DNA of 64,000 nucleotides, from NCBI GenBank assembly GCA_021768245.1, contig JAETNO010000015.1, forward strand, positions 6,487 through 70,486, read 5' to 3'. The notes beneath the pieces were generated by a model that was not told the DNA's origin, searched no databases, and saw only the letters and a program-made list of their open reading frames with translations. Positions 51,697 to 60,628 of this stretch are shown one piece after another. Position 1 is the stretch's first letter; each line of letters opens with the position of its first letter. This DNA is from Bacteroidaceae bacterium. GTDB lineage: Bacteria > Bacteroidota > Bacteroidia > Bacteroidales > Muribaculaceae. Position numbers and translations under genes: made by a program.

Positions 51697-52416
51697 TCAT
51701 CCGTCGTCGGAAAGCGACGAATGAGCTGACAGATATTCTGTCAGCCTGTCCTTGAATCCGCGACTGACCTGTAGTGTGATGTCCGGAAGATGGATGAGGT
51801 TGCCTTCAACTGTCGATACCTTTTCCATATTTACCGCATATGATTTATGGATTTGGATGAAATCCGATGAAGGAAAGCTTTTGAGAAATTCTTTAAACGG
51901 ACTGCGGACAATGAGCTTGCGCTTCTCCGTCACGATTCTCACATAGTTCTCGAGTGCTTCGAGATAGATAATTTCCGATGGGTGGATTTTGTGATACGTA
52001 CGGTCGGAACGGATGAAGATGAAATCTTTGTCGTCGTGTGATTCGCGACGGACTATCGCATCGCGGGCTTTTGTTGCGGCCTGCATAAAGCGTGGGAAAG
52101 GAATCGGTTTTAACAGATAGTCAAGCACGTTGAGGTCAAATCCGCGCAATGCATGTTGTGGATAGGCTGTTGTTATAATTGTTAATGGCGGATTTGACAA
52201 CCTGCTTAGGTAGTCGAGCCCTGATATCATCGGCATTTCTATGTCGAGAAATATCAGGTCGGGTTTTAAGCCCGTGTTCAGTAATCTGTCGAGCTCCATA
52301 ACGTCTTCACATTCCGCGATTATGTCAAGATAGTCAATGCGCTCTGCATATCTGACGAGGCCTTCACTGGCTATAGGTTCATCATCGGCTATTATGCATC
52401 GGATTTTTTGATTCAT
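51697..52416 (-). CDS. LytTR-family response regulator
   Basis: 239 residues. Receiver domain (1-120) with the acidic pocket Asp11/Asp12, phosphoacceptor Asp58 in FLDIEMP and Lys near 106 (LLKPIPFP). The C-terminal LytTR DNA-binding domain (about 140-232) has 'DFIFIRSDRTYHKIHPSEIIYLEALENYVRIVT' and 'FIQIHKSYAVNMEKV'. It overlaps the sensor gene by 35 bases. LytTR proteins bind paired short repeats upstream of their targets. It probably controls the adjacent barrel protein and maybe the divergent glycan genes (inference). Confidence 0.93.
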   Translation of the reverse strand: MNQKIRCIIADDEPIASEGLVRYAERIDYLDIIAECEDVMELDRLLNTGLKPDLIFLDIEMPMISGLDYLSRLSNPPLTIITTAYPQHALRGFDLNVLDYLLKPIPFPRFMQAATKARDAIVRRESHDDKDFIFIRSDRTYHKIHPSEIIYLEALENYVRIVTEKRKLIVRSPFKEFLKSFPSSDFIQIHKSYAVNMEKVSTVEGNLIHLPDITLQVSRGFKDRLTEYLSAHSSLSDDG

Positions 52417-53470
52417 CGGATTGTGTATTTTGAATTACATTTGTGAGTGACAGGCGCATTTCAGCTGAGAATTCATTATCGCTGTGTGTTGTAGTCAGGA
52501 AATGATTGTCATTGGGATAGAGTATCGATAGCCTGCGACGAAGATTGCTTAAACCGAGCCCGAAGCTCTGTTTCTGTATTATATCAGGGCTTAAAGAATT
52601 GGTTATCCGGAAAGAAAGCGTTTCATCCTCCACTTTCAGGGATATTGAAATCATGTTATCGCCGCCAACGAATTTAAAAGCGTTTTCCACTAAGGGTATT
52701 AGCAATAAAGGATAGATTTTCATGTGTGGAGGTATATCGGAAATGTCAAGCCGCAGTTTCAGGCTGCGGGATTTGCGCAGTGAACAGAGTGTTACGAATT
52801 TTTTCATTGTTTCGACCTCATCGGTGAGCGCGACCGGCTCGTCGGGGGTGTAAAGCTGATAGCGTAATATATCCGAGAGGTTTTCGATGGTGTGGCGGGC
52901 CTTCTCATTGTTTTCGTCAATCTGGAAGTAGACGGTGTTTAGTGTGTTGAATAAGAAATGTGGATGGTATTGCGCACGCAATAGTTTAAGCTCGGTTGCA
53001 AGCTGTGTGCGCCGTGTTTCGGATAGCTTGAGGGCGTTTGCGGAGTTTATTCGTTCAAATTCACGGTCGCGTAAATAGGAATAAAATAAACAAGTAAGTA
53101 ATGCGGCGACTATGGCCGGCAGAATCATTTCGTTTGCAAGCACGGTTTTGCCTTCAATCGAATGAGATAGCTTCATGGTTGTCAGGGCGCATGCCAGGGC
53201 GTAAATACTGACGGCTGAATATTCCATGAAAGGTCTGTTCCCATGCCGGCGGTTGAACTGGAACCATTGCGGCCCTAAGATTACAGCCACAACGGAGTAC
53301 GCCCACGCCAGTCCGAGTTCCAGGAGAATGAAGCCGCGTGTATGGATCTCCCAATAGTTTTCTTGTTTTGTCAGGTCGTTGCACAGGCGGATTACGGCAA
53401 ATAGCGTAAGTGTCATGATAAGGGATATCATGAGGCTGTGGCTTAATTTTTTAATGGAAATCATTTTCAT
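52382..53470 (-). CDS. LytS-type membrane histidine kinase
   Basis: 362 residues with four membrane spans (about 12-30, 46-66, 88-102, 116-131), no periplasmic sensor domain of note. A coiled linker leads to the His_kinase motif 'AQYHPHFLFNTLNTVYFQ' (phosphoacceptor His171). The ATP-binding region ends with 'FGLGLSNLRRRLSILYPND'. This group pairs with LytTR regulators, here overlapping by 35 bases. The outer-membrane barrel gene ends 45 bases upstream, so the three form one operon. The stimulus is unknown. Confidence 0.92.
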   Translation of the reverse strand: MKMISIKKLSHSLMISLIMTLTLFAVIRLCNDLTKQENYWEIHTRGFILLELGLAWAYSVVAVILGPQWFQFNRRHGNRPFMEYSAVSIYALACALTTMKLSHSIEGKTVLANEMILPAIVAALLTCLFYSYLRDREFERINSANALKLSETRRTQLATELKLLRAQYHPHFLFNTLNTVYFQIDENNEKARHTIENLSDILRYQLYTPDEPVALTDEVETMKKFVTLCSLRKSRSLKLRLDISDIPPHMKIYPLLLIPLVENAFKFVGGDNMISISLKVEDETLSFRITNSLSPDIIQKQSFGLGLSNLRRRLSILYPNDNHFLTTTHSDNEFSAEMRLSLTNVIQNTQSDESKNPMHNSR

Positions 53471-53515
53471 TTAAAGAGCTACTGTTGCAAAATTAGATAA
53501 ATTTCATGGATTGGG

Positions 53516-55651
53516 TTATTTACCGATTCGACTTAGTTCGTCGGGAGGAAGAGGAGAACCGTGTTTGCCTGTCTTTTTCCCATATTGGAATTTTAATGAA
53601 AATGATATTCCTGCAATCCGTCGGTATTCATTCTCTTTCATCGAAGCTGAACGTCCTGAAAGTGTCACCGTACTTTTGATAATATTTGTTGCGAATATAT
53701 CTTTTATAAAGAGGCTCAATGAGGCTCTCTTTCTCATGAGAGACTTGCGTACTGCTATATCAATATTCCCGAAGGGCGCTACCATAACTTGACCGTAGGC
53801 TGTCTTGCCTGTGAAAGAGGCTTTCAGTTCGGCGACCCATCCCCTTCCGAGGTCGAAGCGGTTGTCGAGATTGACTATGGGCGTGAACTTTCGGGTCGAT
53901 GCCTTTGAGGCGCCGTCACGCCAGTCATATCTGTTGTAGACGGCGATTGCCGTAAGATTAGTGGTCCAGCGAGACCATATCACAGGAGTGTTGGCAATCA
54001 CTATGCGTGCGCCTAATTGGACGTAGAGCGGAAAATTTTCGGATGTGGCATAGATTGCGCGGTCTGAGATTTCATGGTAGCTTTTCATTATCGCGTCAGA
54101 GGAGTGTGTGAAAAATATGGTTGCCTGAACACGGCTCTGCCATGCGAGACCGAATTGAAGATTGTCACTTGTCGAGTTATGAAGCTTTATATTTCCTCCG
54201 GCAAGGGTGGATTCGTCAAAAACATATATAAAGGGGTTAAGGTCGGCATAATTTGGGCGGCCCAGACGTCTGGTATAGGACATCATCAGGGCAAGGTCAC
54301 GTGAGGCGATGAATTTAAGTGTGATATTTGGTGAGATATTGAATTTCCCTGAGCGATAAGCGGTATCGGGTGAGCTTTCGTTGCCGGAAAAATGCGCATG
54401 CAGCCGTTCATATTCCATACGTAGGCCGGCAGTGACGGAAAATGGAGTGCGGGAGAAGGAAGCTTGCGCGTATGCGGCAGAAGTGTTGGCGTTATATCTG
54501 AATCCGGCGCTCATGGAATTGTTGACAGTCCATTGTCCTTCTGTCCTGTTGAAGTAAGAACCTGAATCTTTGATTGAAACGATGCTGTGTTTCGCCCCGA
54601 GTTCCATCCTCCATCCCCCGCCTAACGGCTTTGTGAAATCGGCATGACAGATAAGCCATTCCACATTACCTTTCACACGGCCGGAAAGCGTGTCAGGGAC
54701 AGTGGAATGAAGCGATTGCCGTTCGGTTGTGGTATAATGGAAGTAGTTCAGGCCGCTTTGCAGTTTTGCGTCTGAATCGAAATTATAGTCAGAGAAAATG
54801 TCGGCCATAATGTTTTTCCACCTTTGGCGTGTATGATTGTCGGAGATAGACTTTTCGTTTACGGATGAAATTTCTGTATCCATTAGTCCGTGTTCATTCC
54901 GGCAGTTACGGCTTAATGACAGGCCCGTACCTATCGTGGCTCGTGGAGATGGCTTATAGAGCCATCCCGCCTTAAGAAGGTTGGAATTGTCACTGCGCCG
55001 TCTGGTAGAGAGTTGTTGCATACGGTCGGAATCAGTCTTATAGGGCCGGTCTATGTCAAGGCGAAGACGGGAGCGTGCTGCGTAGGAGGAGCAGATAAGC
55101 GATATTTCATGGTGCCCTCGGTTTATCATTGTGTTCATGCTCCCGTTGCCTTTGAGCGTGTTCCATGTGGAGATGCCACCGTTGATTGTGACTTGTGCCC
55201 CTCTTTCGCGTTGGCGATGTGTGGAAATCTCTATTATGCCTCCCTTGTCAGTGGCGTCGTCTTTGGCGGATGATATGGTTCTTAGGCTTACGGTTGATAC
55301 AATCGATGCGGGTAGTGTGCGAAGATAGTTGACGAGTTCGGTTCCTTTGAGATATATCTTTTGCCCGTCAACCAGGATTGTCGCTCCACGGTTGCCGTAC
55401 ATTGTGACTGTGCCACTCTGGCTCACGCTTATACCCGGCACAGCTGAGAGAGCGTCGAGCAGGGTTCCGATGTCTCCGCTTACGATGGATTTCAAATCGA
55501 ATACTGTCTTGTCCGCTGTCACTCTCATTGCGGGAGACTTTGCGGTTACGGTAATTCCGTCAAGATGCTGGTCTGGGATGCTGTCGGCCATCATGACTGT
55601 CGATGCGCAGCTTGCGATTATAGCAGAAAATAAGAGCCGTATATTTTTCAT
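53516..55651 (-). CDS. TonB-dependent receptor-like outer-membrane barrel protein
   Basis: 711 residues from ATG 55651, where a signal peptide begins (MKNIRLLFSAIIASCASTVMMA); an earlier start at 55717 has no signal. The plug domain (about 30-150) reads 'DKTVFDLKSIVSGDIGTLLDALSAVPGISVSQSGTVTMYGNRGATILVDGQKIYLKG', and an OMP_b-brl_3-type barrel of strand pairs fills the rest, ending in an aromatic residue region. The regulatory carboxypeptidase-like domain usual in this family is absent, so the protein is at the short end of the family. It precedes the LytS/LytTR pair in one operon and could act as sensor or transporter for the regulated process. Confidence 0.85.
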   Translation of the reverse strand: MKNIRLLFSAIIASCASTVMMADSIPDQHLDGITVTAKSPAMRVTADKTVFDLKSIVSGDIGTLLDALSAVPGISVSQSGTVTMYGNRGATILVDGQKIYLKGTELVNYLRTLPASIVSTVSLRTISSAKDDATDKGGIIEISTHRQRERGAQVTINGGISTWNTLKGNGSMNTMINRGHHEISLICSSYAARSRLRLDIDRPYKTDSDRMQQLSTRRRSDNSNLLKAGWLYKPSPRATIGTGLSLSRNCRNEHGLMDTEISSVNEKSISDNHTRQRWKNIMADIFSDYNFDSDAKLQSGLNYFHYTTTERQSLHSTVPDTLSGRVKGNVEWLICHADFTKPLGGGWRMELGAKHSIVSIKDSGSYFNRTEGQWTVNNSMSAGFRYNANTSAAYAQASFSRTPFSVTAGLRMEYERLHAHFSGNESSPDTAYRSGKFNISPNITLKFIASRDLALMMSYTRRLGRPNYADLNPFIYVFDESTLAGGNIKLHNSTSDNLQFGLAWQSRVQATIFFTHSSDAIMKSYHEISDRAIYATSENFPLYVQLGARIVIANTPVIWSRWTTNLTAIAVYNRYDWRDGASKASTRKFTPIVNLDNRFDLGRGWVAELKASFTGKTAYGQVMVAPFGNIDIAVRKSLMRKRASLSLFIKDIFATNIIKSTVTLSGRSASMKENEYRRIAGISFSLKFQYGKKTGKHGSPLPPDELSRIGK

Positions 55652-55784
55652 TGTCGACGATTGGTGCCAAAAGTCCTTGTTGTGGGTTTTCTGACGGCAA
55701 AAATATTTACTGCCCATGTGGATGTCAAATAATAGTGACGACTTGACGGGATTCTGTGACGAGTGGGTTTCTTATGCCATAATA

Positions 55785-55840
55785 TATAAAAAACGCGGTG
55801 TGGAGGGCGGTTGTCACAACCTCGGCTCCACACCGTTTTA
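55785..55840 (-). terminator. Strong hairpin terminator in the barrel-gene leader
   Basis: 10-bp outer stem and 5-bp inner stem, then a run of six T and AT-rich sequence on the minus strand. The T run on the plus side is shorter (TTTT), so the minus direction is favoured. Confidence 0.75.
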
Positions 55841-55945
55841 GCAATAGCATCAATTGTTTTTGAAACTAATGTCGCTCAATAGCGTCAATCAATTAAATAG
55901 ATTACAGTTGCCTGTCGTTTATCAAATTTCGTATAATTATCTGTA
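55785..55945 (-). ncRNA. Candidate small RNA or attenuated leader upstream of the barrel operon
   Basis: On the minus strand, TAATTTTG (55948-55955) matches the -7 box. Some 100-140 bases downstream lies a strong hairpin (10-bp stem CGGTGTGGAG / CTCCACACCG at 55796-55835, inner GGTTG / CAACC) followed by TTTTTTATATATT (minus). A transcript of about 150-160 bases would end here, 130 bases before the barrel gene start. It has no good coding frame. It could be a separate small RNA or a regulated leader (terminator that must be read through). The matching -33 box is absent, so this is a tentative call. Confidence 0.4.
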
Positions 55946-56075
55946 TGCAAAATTACCGCTAAACTGCTGGCTGTGCCATACCTATTTTTAGGTAATTTAA
56001 TGCATAAAGTCGGTCTCGATGCTAATTGATAATGATTATGCGGCGTTTTTTTGTGCACCCTTAGACGAAAATCGC

Positions 56076-56105
56076 TTGTGGATTCGGAAAAAAGTTGTAC
56101 CTTTG
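56076..56105 (+). promoter_or_regulatory. Promoter of the SRP RNA
   Basis: TTG (56076-56078), 19-base spacer, TACCTTTG (56098-56105); RNA starts within a few bases. Confidence 0.8.
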
Positions 56106-56108
56106 CAG

Positions 56109-56214
56109 CCGGGTAAGTCCTACACGACCAGCTCCCCGAGAACTCCGCCAGGTCTTGATCGAAGCAACGGTATCGGGTTGTAGCGGTGCGATGTAGTAAG
56201 CTTACCCTTTTTTC
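56109..56214 (+). ncRNA. ffs: Small signal recognition particle RNA (4.5S)
   Basis: About 97-100 bases closed by GGGTAAG (56111-56117) pairing with CTTACCC (56201-56207), then TTTTTT. The conserved apical region reads CGCCAGGTCTTGATCGAAGCAACGG with the asymmetric loop 'GAAGCA' and 'GTAGCGGTGCGATGTAG' on the other strand, as in bacterial SRP RNAs. The terminal loop has TTGA where E. coli has GGAA. With Ffh it targets membrane proteins to the translocon. It diverges from the barrel operon and converges on the porin gene. Confidence 0.85.
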
Positions 56215-56225
56215 GTGTCCTTACG

Positions 56226-57278
56226 TCAGAATTTTATCACCATTTCGGCGCATATTTTATCGCCATCGCCGTTAGGGACTTTATAACCTTCGTGGTAGAA
56301 GTATTTTTCATAGTTCAGGCGAACGTCGCAACGTACAAATTTATATGAATACGTCAGTGTCCCTCCGAGTGTGATGCGGTTACGCGCAGGGTTGTTTGCG
56401 ATTAACAGGCCTTCCTTGTCACGCTTTCCGCTGCTGTGGGCTGTCATTCCGTCGAAACGGGCTTGAACGGAGGCTCTGTTAAAGACGCCTGCCTTTACTG
56501 GAAATCCATAGTCGGCAAAAAAGTTATAGCCATGGGATGGCTTGAAAGCCCGGTTTACATAGTGCTTGTTAAGATATTCTCCTTCTACAGTCCATCCTCC
56601 GCATGTCCATGTCGCTGATGCGCTAAGGGAGTTTATTCTTATTGAATCCGGAATAAGAGTCTCTGCTCCGGCTGCGATTTTAAGATTGCCGGTGGAGTAT
56701 ACGGCTTTTCCTGCAAAAGCCATTTCTTTTACCCATACATTATGGTCGGAAATTGAAGTCGGATTGAAAGCACCCCCATCGACAGTCAGCATGGAACCGT
56801 CGCCCATGTTGAATGAATATGATAGTTTTGCGCCGACGCCGCGCACATTGTTCATGGTTCCGCCGATAAATGAGCGGTTGGCAAAGATATAGTTGCCGGG
56901 ACCGCGGAAGCAATCGGTGCCGAATGGCAGGCGGAACTGTCCTGCCTGGAATTTGAGCGATGGACTTATGGCTATGCGTCCCCATGCGTCGAGAATTTTC
57001 ATCACTCCACGGTCGCATAGGTCAGTCTGGGCATAATAGTCAATAGAAGGCGCTACCATGCCTGAGATATTGAGCCTGGCATTGCGGATTTGAAAACGGT
57101 TTTCTCCTCCTTGTGTGTCCATCTCCCATCGCGCGCGGATTGTGCCGTGGATATGGGGAGTCAGGTCCACTTTTTGCTTGGTGGAATCTTCGTCAGGTTC
57201 AGAGGCGATTGCCGCTAAAGATGCAAATAATAGGACAGCGTATACAGTAATTAGGCGCGGAAGATTCTGAAATAGCAT
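56226..57278 (-). CDS. OprO/OprP-like phosphate-selective porin family protein
   Basis: 350 residues with a signal peptide (about 1-26, LLFASLAAIAS). Barrel strands run throughout: 'IHGTIRARWEMD', 'RFQIRNARLNISGMVAPSIDYYAQTDL', 'LKFQAGQFRLPFGTD', and the C-terminal 'VRLNYEKYFYHE...EMVIKF' ends in Phe, the usual assembly signal. It matches the P/O porin family, a trimeric channel for anions, but family membership does not prove phosphate specificity. It starts 76 bases after the ECF sigma gene, which may regulate it. Confidence 0.85.
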   Translation of the reverse strand: MLFQNLPRLITVYAVLLFASLAAIASEPDEDSTKQKVDLTPHIHGTIRARWEMDTQGGENRFQIRNARLNISGMVAPSIDYYAQTDLCDRGVMKILDAWGRIAISPSLKFQAGQFRLPFGTDCFRGPGNYIFANRSFIGGTMNNVRGVGAKLSYSFNMGDGSMLTVDGGAFNPTSISDHNVWVKEMAFAGKAVYSTGNLKIAAGAETLIPDSIRINSLSASATWTCGGWTVEGEYLNKHYVNRAFKPSHGYNFFADYGFPVKAGVFNRASVQARFDGMTAHSSGKRDKEGLLIANNPARNRITLGGTLTYSYKFVRCDVRLNYEKYFYHEGYKVPNGDGDKICAEMVIKF

Positions 57279-57354
57279 AGATGATAAGCGGAAATTTGAA
57301 TCTTTGTATCGCGGATTGCTTAATATTGAGCCTGAACTCAGGCAGAGGGTGCTT

Positions 57355-57945
57355 TTAAATCGCGAGGGCTATATGGTTTTCGGCAGCAATGCGTCGCATA
57401 TTCATTATGGCGTAGCGCATACGTCCGAGAGCGGTGTTGATGCTGACCGAGGTCGCTTCTGCGATTTCCTTAAACGACATGTTGCGGTAGAAGCGCATCA
57501 CGAGCACCTCGCGCTGCGGGTCAGGTAGGGCCATTACGATACGGCGTAAGTCCTCGTCGATTTGTGAGCTGATTAGCGCATCCTCGACATTGCCTTCGCA
57601 GAGATCGCGGCGGTTTAGCACATCGGCCCCTTCCTCATCGGCTGACACGGAGTTCTCAATTTTTTCCTGACGGAAAAAGTCGATGATGAGATTGTGGGCA
57701 ATGCGTGTCAGCCAGCCGGAAAATTTCCCGTGCTCAGTGTAGCGTCCTTGCTTGATTGTCATGATGGCCTTGACGAATGTTTCCTGAAAAATATCGTCGG
57801 CGACATCTTTATTTTTAACAATGTGGAGGATGTAGGAGTATACCTTGTTTTGATGGCGTTCGAGCAATACGTCGAAAGCGTCATTATTGTCATTGGCATA
57901 AGCGGCGACCAGTTCACGGTCGGAGAGCTTTGTCAGTTGTTCCAT
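57355..57945 (-). CDS. RpoE-like ECF sigma factor
   Basis: 196 residues. Region 2 is clear (NDAFDVLLERHQNKVYSYILHIVKNKDVADDIFQETFVKAIMTI), with a short acidic linker (EKIENSVSADEEGADVLNR) and region 4 (ALPDPQREVLVMRFYRNMSFKEIAEATSVSINTALGRMRYAIMNMRRI). No anti-sigma gene is next to it; the next gene on the strand is the porin. A promoter of housekeeping type lies about 125 bases upstream, so it may be made constitutively and respond to envelope or other stress. Confidence 0.93.
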   Translation of the reverse strand: MEQLTKLSDRELVAAYANDNNDAFDVLLERHQNKVYSYILHIVKNKDVADDIFQETFVKAIMTIKQGRYTEHGKFSGWLTRIAHNLIIDFFRQEKIENSVSADEEGADVLNRRDLCEGNVEDALISSQIDEDLRRIVMALPDPQREVLVMRFYRNMSFKEIAEATSVSINTALGRMRYAIMNMRRIAAENHIALAI

Positions 57946-58403
57946 TGTATTCTCAAAAGATTGGTTAGAGTAGCAATGTTCCGATAGGCAACTTAGGTAT
58001 TAGTGAATAGATTAAAAAGTGTTAAATAGATAAAAATAATAGGCTTGTCGTACAATAATGACGGTTTATCCTAATGCAAAATTATCAAATTTCCCTCACT
58101 TGCGCAATCACGTTGACATTATTTAACCTCAAAAAATGAACACTCGATACAATAATATATGGGCAATATAAAGTCCAGCCATTCTCACGAGTGGCCGGAC
58201 CATTAACCTATGATTCACTTATCAGTTTAAACGTAGGTTATATTTTCGGTTTTTTACCGTATGCTTTTGTGAATTTTTAGGATTTAGGTTGACTGTTATA
58301 TATCCGATTTAATTGCTGTCACAAAGATAATTTTAAATTTTTATAAATTTAAAAAATCAGGAGTGCAAAAATCAGATTGAATAACATATTTTAACGTCGG
58401 ACG
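57946..58403. other. Gap between ECF sigma and M3 peptidase genes
   Basis: Holds the ECF sigma promoter (58077-58107) and a 28-base hairpin at 58173-58200 (GTCCAGCCATTC / GAGTGGCCGGAC, one mismatch), followed on the minus strand by TTTATATT, a weak terminator for the M3 gene. The rest is AT-rich with no open frame of note. Confidence 0.5.
58077..58107 (-). promoter_or_regulatory. Promoter of the RpoE-like sigma gene
   Basis: Minus strand: TTG (58105-58107), 20-base spacer, TAATTTTG (58077-58084). Confidence 0.75.
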
Positions 58404-60581
58404 TTATTTCCCTCCTACGGTGTTTATCTCTCCTCCCTTGGCACTTTGCTTTTTGGGCGCGAGACCACGGTTGCGTAGAAGGGCGTCTACTGAGGGTTCA
58501 TGTCCGCGGAAGCGTACGAACAGTTCCATCGGATCTTCGCTGCCACCCATTTCAAGGATATTTTCTTTAAATGAACGGGCGGTTGCCGGGTCGAAAATGC
58601 CTTTTTCGCTGAACAGCTCGAATCCGTCAGTGTCAAGTACTTCCGCCCACAGATAGGTATAGTAGCCCGAAGCATAGCCGTCGCTCCCGAAGATATGTTT
58701 GAAATAGGGAGAGCGGTAGCGGTATGCTATCTGTGAGGGCATGTTGAGTTTGGCTGCCACCTGCTTTTCGAATTTGTCGACGTCGATATTGTCGGAATCG
58801 GATGGGTTTAGCATACCCCATTCGAGGTCGAGGAGTGAGGCTCCTGCAAGTTCGGTTGTAGTGAAGCCCTGGTTGTGGGTAGCTGCTGCCTGTAGCTTGT
58901 TGATGAGGCTTTCGGGGATGGTTTCACCGGTCTTGTAATGGTGTGCGAACTCTTTGAGCAGTTCCGGTTCCATGGCCCAGTGTTCGGTAATCTGTGAGGG
59001 GAGTTCCACGAAGTCACGGTCTACGTTGGTTCCGGCCTGGCTGCGGAGTTTTGCTTTCGTAAGCATACCGTGAAGACCATGGCCGAATTCATGGAACATG
59101 GTGGCGACCTCGTCGAGCGTAAGAAGTGCGGGGGTGTCGGCTGTCGGGCGGGTGAAGTTGCCCACGTTGTAAACTATTGGACGTCCTATCGTTCCGTCTT
59201 CATCGGCGAAAGAGCCTTTAAACTCGCTCATCCATGCACCCTGGCGCTTAGAGGGACGTGGGAAGTAGTCGGTCATGAAGACTGCGACATGCTCTCCGGC
59301 TTTGTCTTTCACTTCATAGACCTTTACTTCGGGGTGGTATTTGGGTGCGTCGGGCAGTTCGGTGAAAGTGACCCCATAAAGACGTTCAGCAAGGGTGAAG
59401 ATGCCTTTGCGCACGTTCTCAATCGGAAAATATGCGCTTACTTCGTTCTCATCAAGGTTGAATTTCTTCTGGCGTACCTTTTCGGCGTAATAATAGTAGT
59501 CCCACGGGGCAATCTCGAAGTTCTTTCCTTCCTCTTTCACGAATTCCTGCATCTCGGCGACCTCTTCCCTGGCGCGGGCGGTAGCCGGTTCCCATATCTG
59601 CATGAGAAGGTTGCGTGCAGCTTCGGGAGTCTTGGCCATTACATTGTCGGTCATATATGCGGCAAATGTATCGAAACCGAGTAGATGGGCTTTCTTTGCG
59701 CGAGCCTTGACTATATCACCGATTATGGGGCGGTTGTCGTAGGGCGCTTTTGACGCGAGATTCATGTAGCCTTCATACATCTTCTGTCGCAATTCGCGGT
59801 TATCGGCGTATTTGAGCACCGGAAGACGGCTTGGAGCGTGAAGAGTGAAAACCCATTGTCCCTGTTTGCCGCGCTTGGTCGCTTCGTCGGCAGCCGTGGC
59901 TACGATACCCGCCGGGATTCCTGCGAGCTGAGACGCGTCGCTGACGGCGAGTTCAAATTGATTGGTGGAGGCAAGGAGGTTCTTGTTGAATGTCAAGTGG
60001 AGCTGGGTCAGTTCGTTGTTGAGTTTCTTTAGTTGCTCTTTCCCTGCTGCGTCGAGGAGCGCGCCATTGCGTGTGAAACTCTTATATGACAGTTCTATGG
60101 CACGTTTGCGTGGGCCGTCAAGACCGAGTTTGTCGCGGTGGTCGTAGAGATATTTTACGCGTTGGAAGAGCTTATCGTTCATTTTTATCTCGTCGGAAGC
60201 GGCCGAAACCATTGGGTAGGCTTTTTCGGAGATGGCGAGCATCTGTTCATTGTTGTCGGTTTCGTCGAGTGCACCGAAAACAAGCATGACTTTCTCCAAT
60301 AATTGTCCGCTTTTTTCCATCGCGAGGATGGTATTGTCGAAGGTAGGAGTAGCCGGGTTGTTTGCTATCGCTTCGATTTCCTTTTTCTGTTCAGCTATTC
60401 CCTGTTCAATCGCGGGAAGATAGTCCGCATAAGTGATTTTGTCGAAAGGCGGAATCTCGAAAGGAGTGTTGTAAGGCTCCAGAAACGGGTTCCGGTGGGT
60501 CTGTGAGTTCATGTCAGCCGGGATGATTAGTGCCGCGGGGAGCATCAGGGCTCCGAGGGCGGCGGTTAACAGTCTGTTCAT
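58404..60581 (-). CDS. M3 family metallopeptidase (dipeptidyl carboxypeptidase-like)
   Basis: 725 residues with a signal-like N-terminus (MNRLLTAALGALMLPAALII). The zinc motif HEFGH (497-501, MFHEFGHGLHGM) and downstream Glu (about 525, DFVELPSQITEHWA) define M3. 'YRYRSPYFKHIFGSDGYASGYYTYLWAEVLDTDGFELF' near the end is the region shared by Dcp and OpdA. It cleaves short peptides, here likely in the periplasm because of the signal. It is 47 bases after the EEP gene; both may be on one mRNA. Confidence 0.92.
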   Translation of the reverse strand: MNRLLTAALGALMLPAALIIPADMNSQTHRNPFLEPYNTPFEIPPFDKITYADYLPAIEQGIAEQKKEIEAIANNPATPTFDNTILAMEKSGQLLEKVMLVFGALDETDNNEQMLAISEKAYPMVSAASDEIKMNDKLFQRVKYLYDHRDKLGLDGPRKRAIELSYKSFTRNGALLDAAGKEQLKKLNNELTQLHLTFNKNLLASTNQFELAVSDASQLAGIPAGIVATAADEATKRGKQGQWVFTLHAPSRLPVLKYADNRELRQKMYEGYMNLASKAPYDNRPIIGDIVKARAKKAHLLGFDTFAAYMTDNVMAKTPEAARNLLMQIWEPATARAREEVAEMQEFVKEEGKNFEIAPWDYYYYAEKVRQKKFNLDENEVSAYFPIENVRKGIFTLAERLYGVTFTELPDAPKYHPEVKVYEVKDKAGEHVAVFMTDYFPRPSKRQGAWMSEFKGSFADEDGTIGRPIVYNVGNFTRPTADTPALLTLDEVATMFHEFGHGLHGMLTKAKLRSQAGTNVDRDFVELPSQITEHWAMEPELLKEFAHHYKTGETIPESLINKLQAAATHNQGFTTTELAGASLLDLEWGMLNPSDSDNIDVDKFEKQVAAKLNMPSQIAYRYRSPYFKHIFGSDGYASGYYTYLWAEVLDTDGFELFSEKGIFDPATARSFKENILEMGGSEDPMELFVRFRGHEPSVDALLRNRGLAPKKQSAKGGEINTVGGK

Positions 60582-60628
60582 TGCATTTATGGTTTTGATG
60601 GTTTTAAGGCTTATTTATTGGTATGACC

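Larger units (their letters stand above)
55652..56110. other. Gap between the barrel gene and SRP RNA
   Basis: No protein gene seen. The left part is the barrel-gene leader with an internal terminator hairpin (55796-55835). The middle holds two near-identical 13-mers, CAATAGCATCAAT (55842-55854) and CAATAGCGTCAAT (55877-55889). The right part holds the SRP RNA promoter. Confidence 0.6.
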
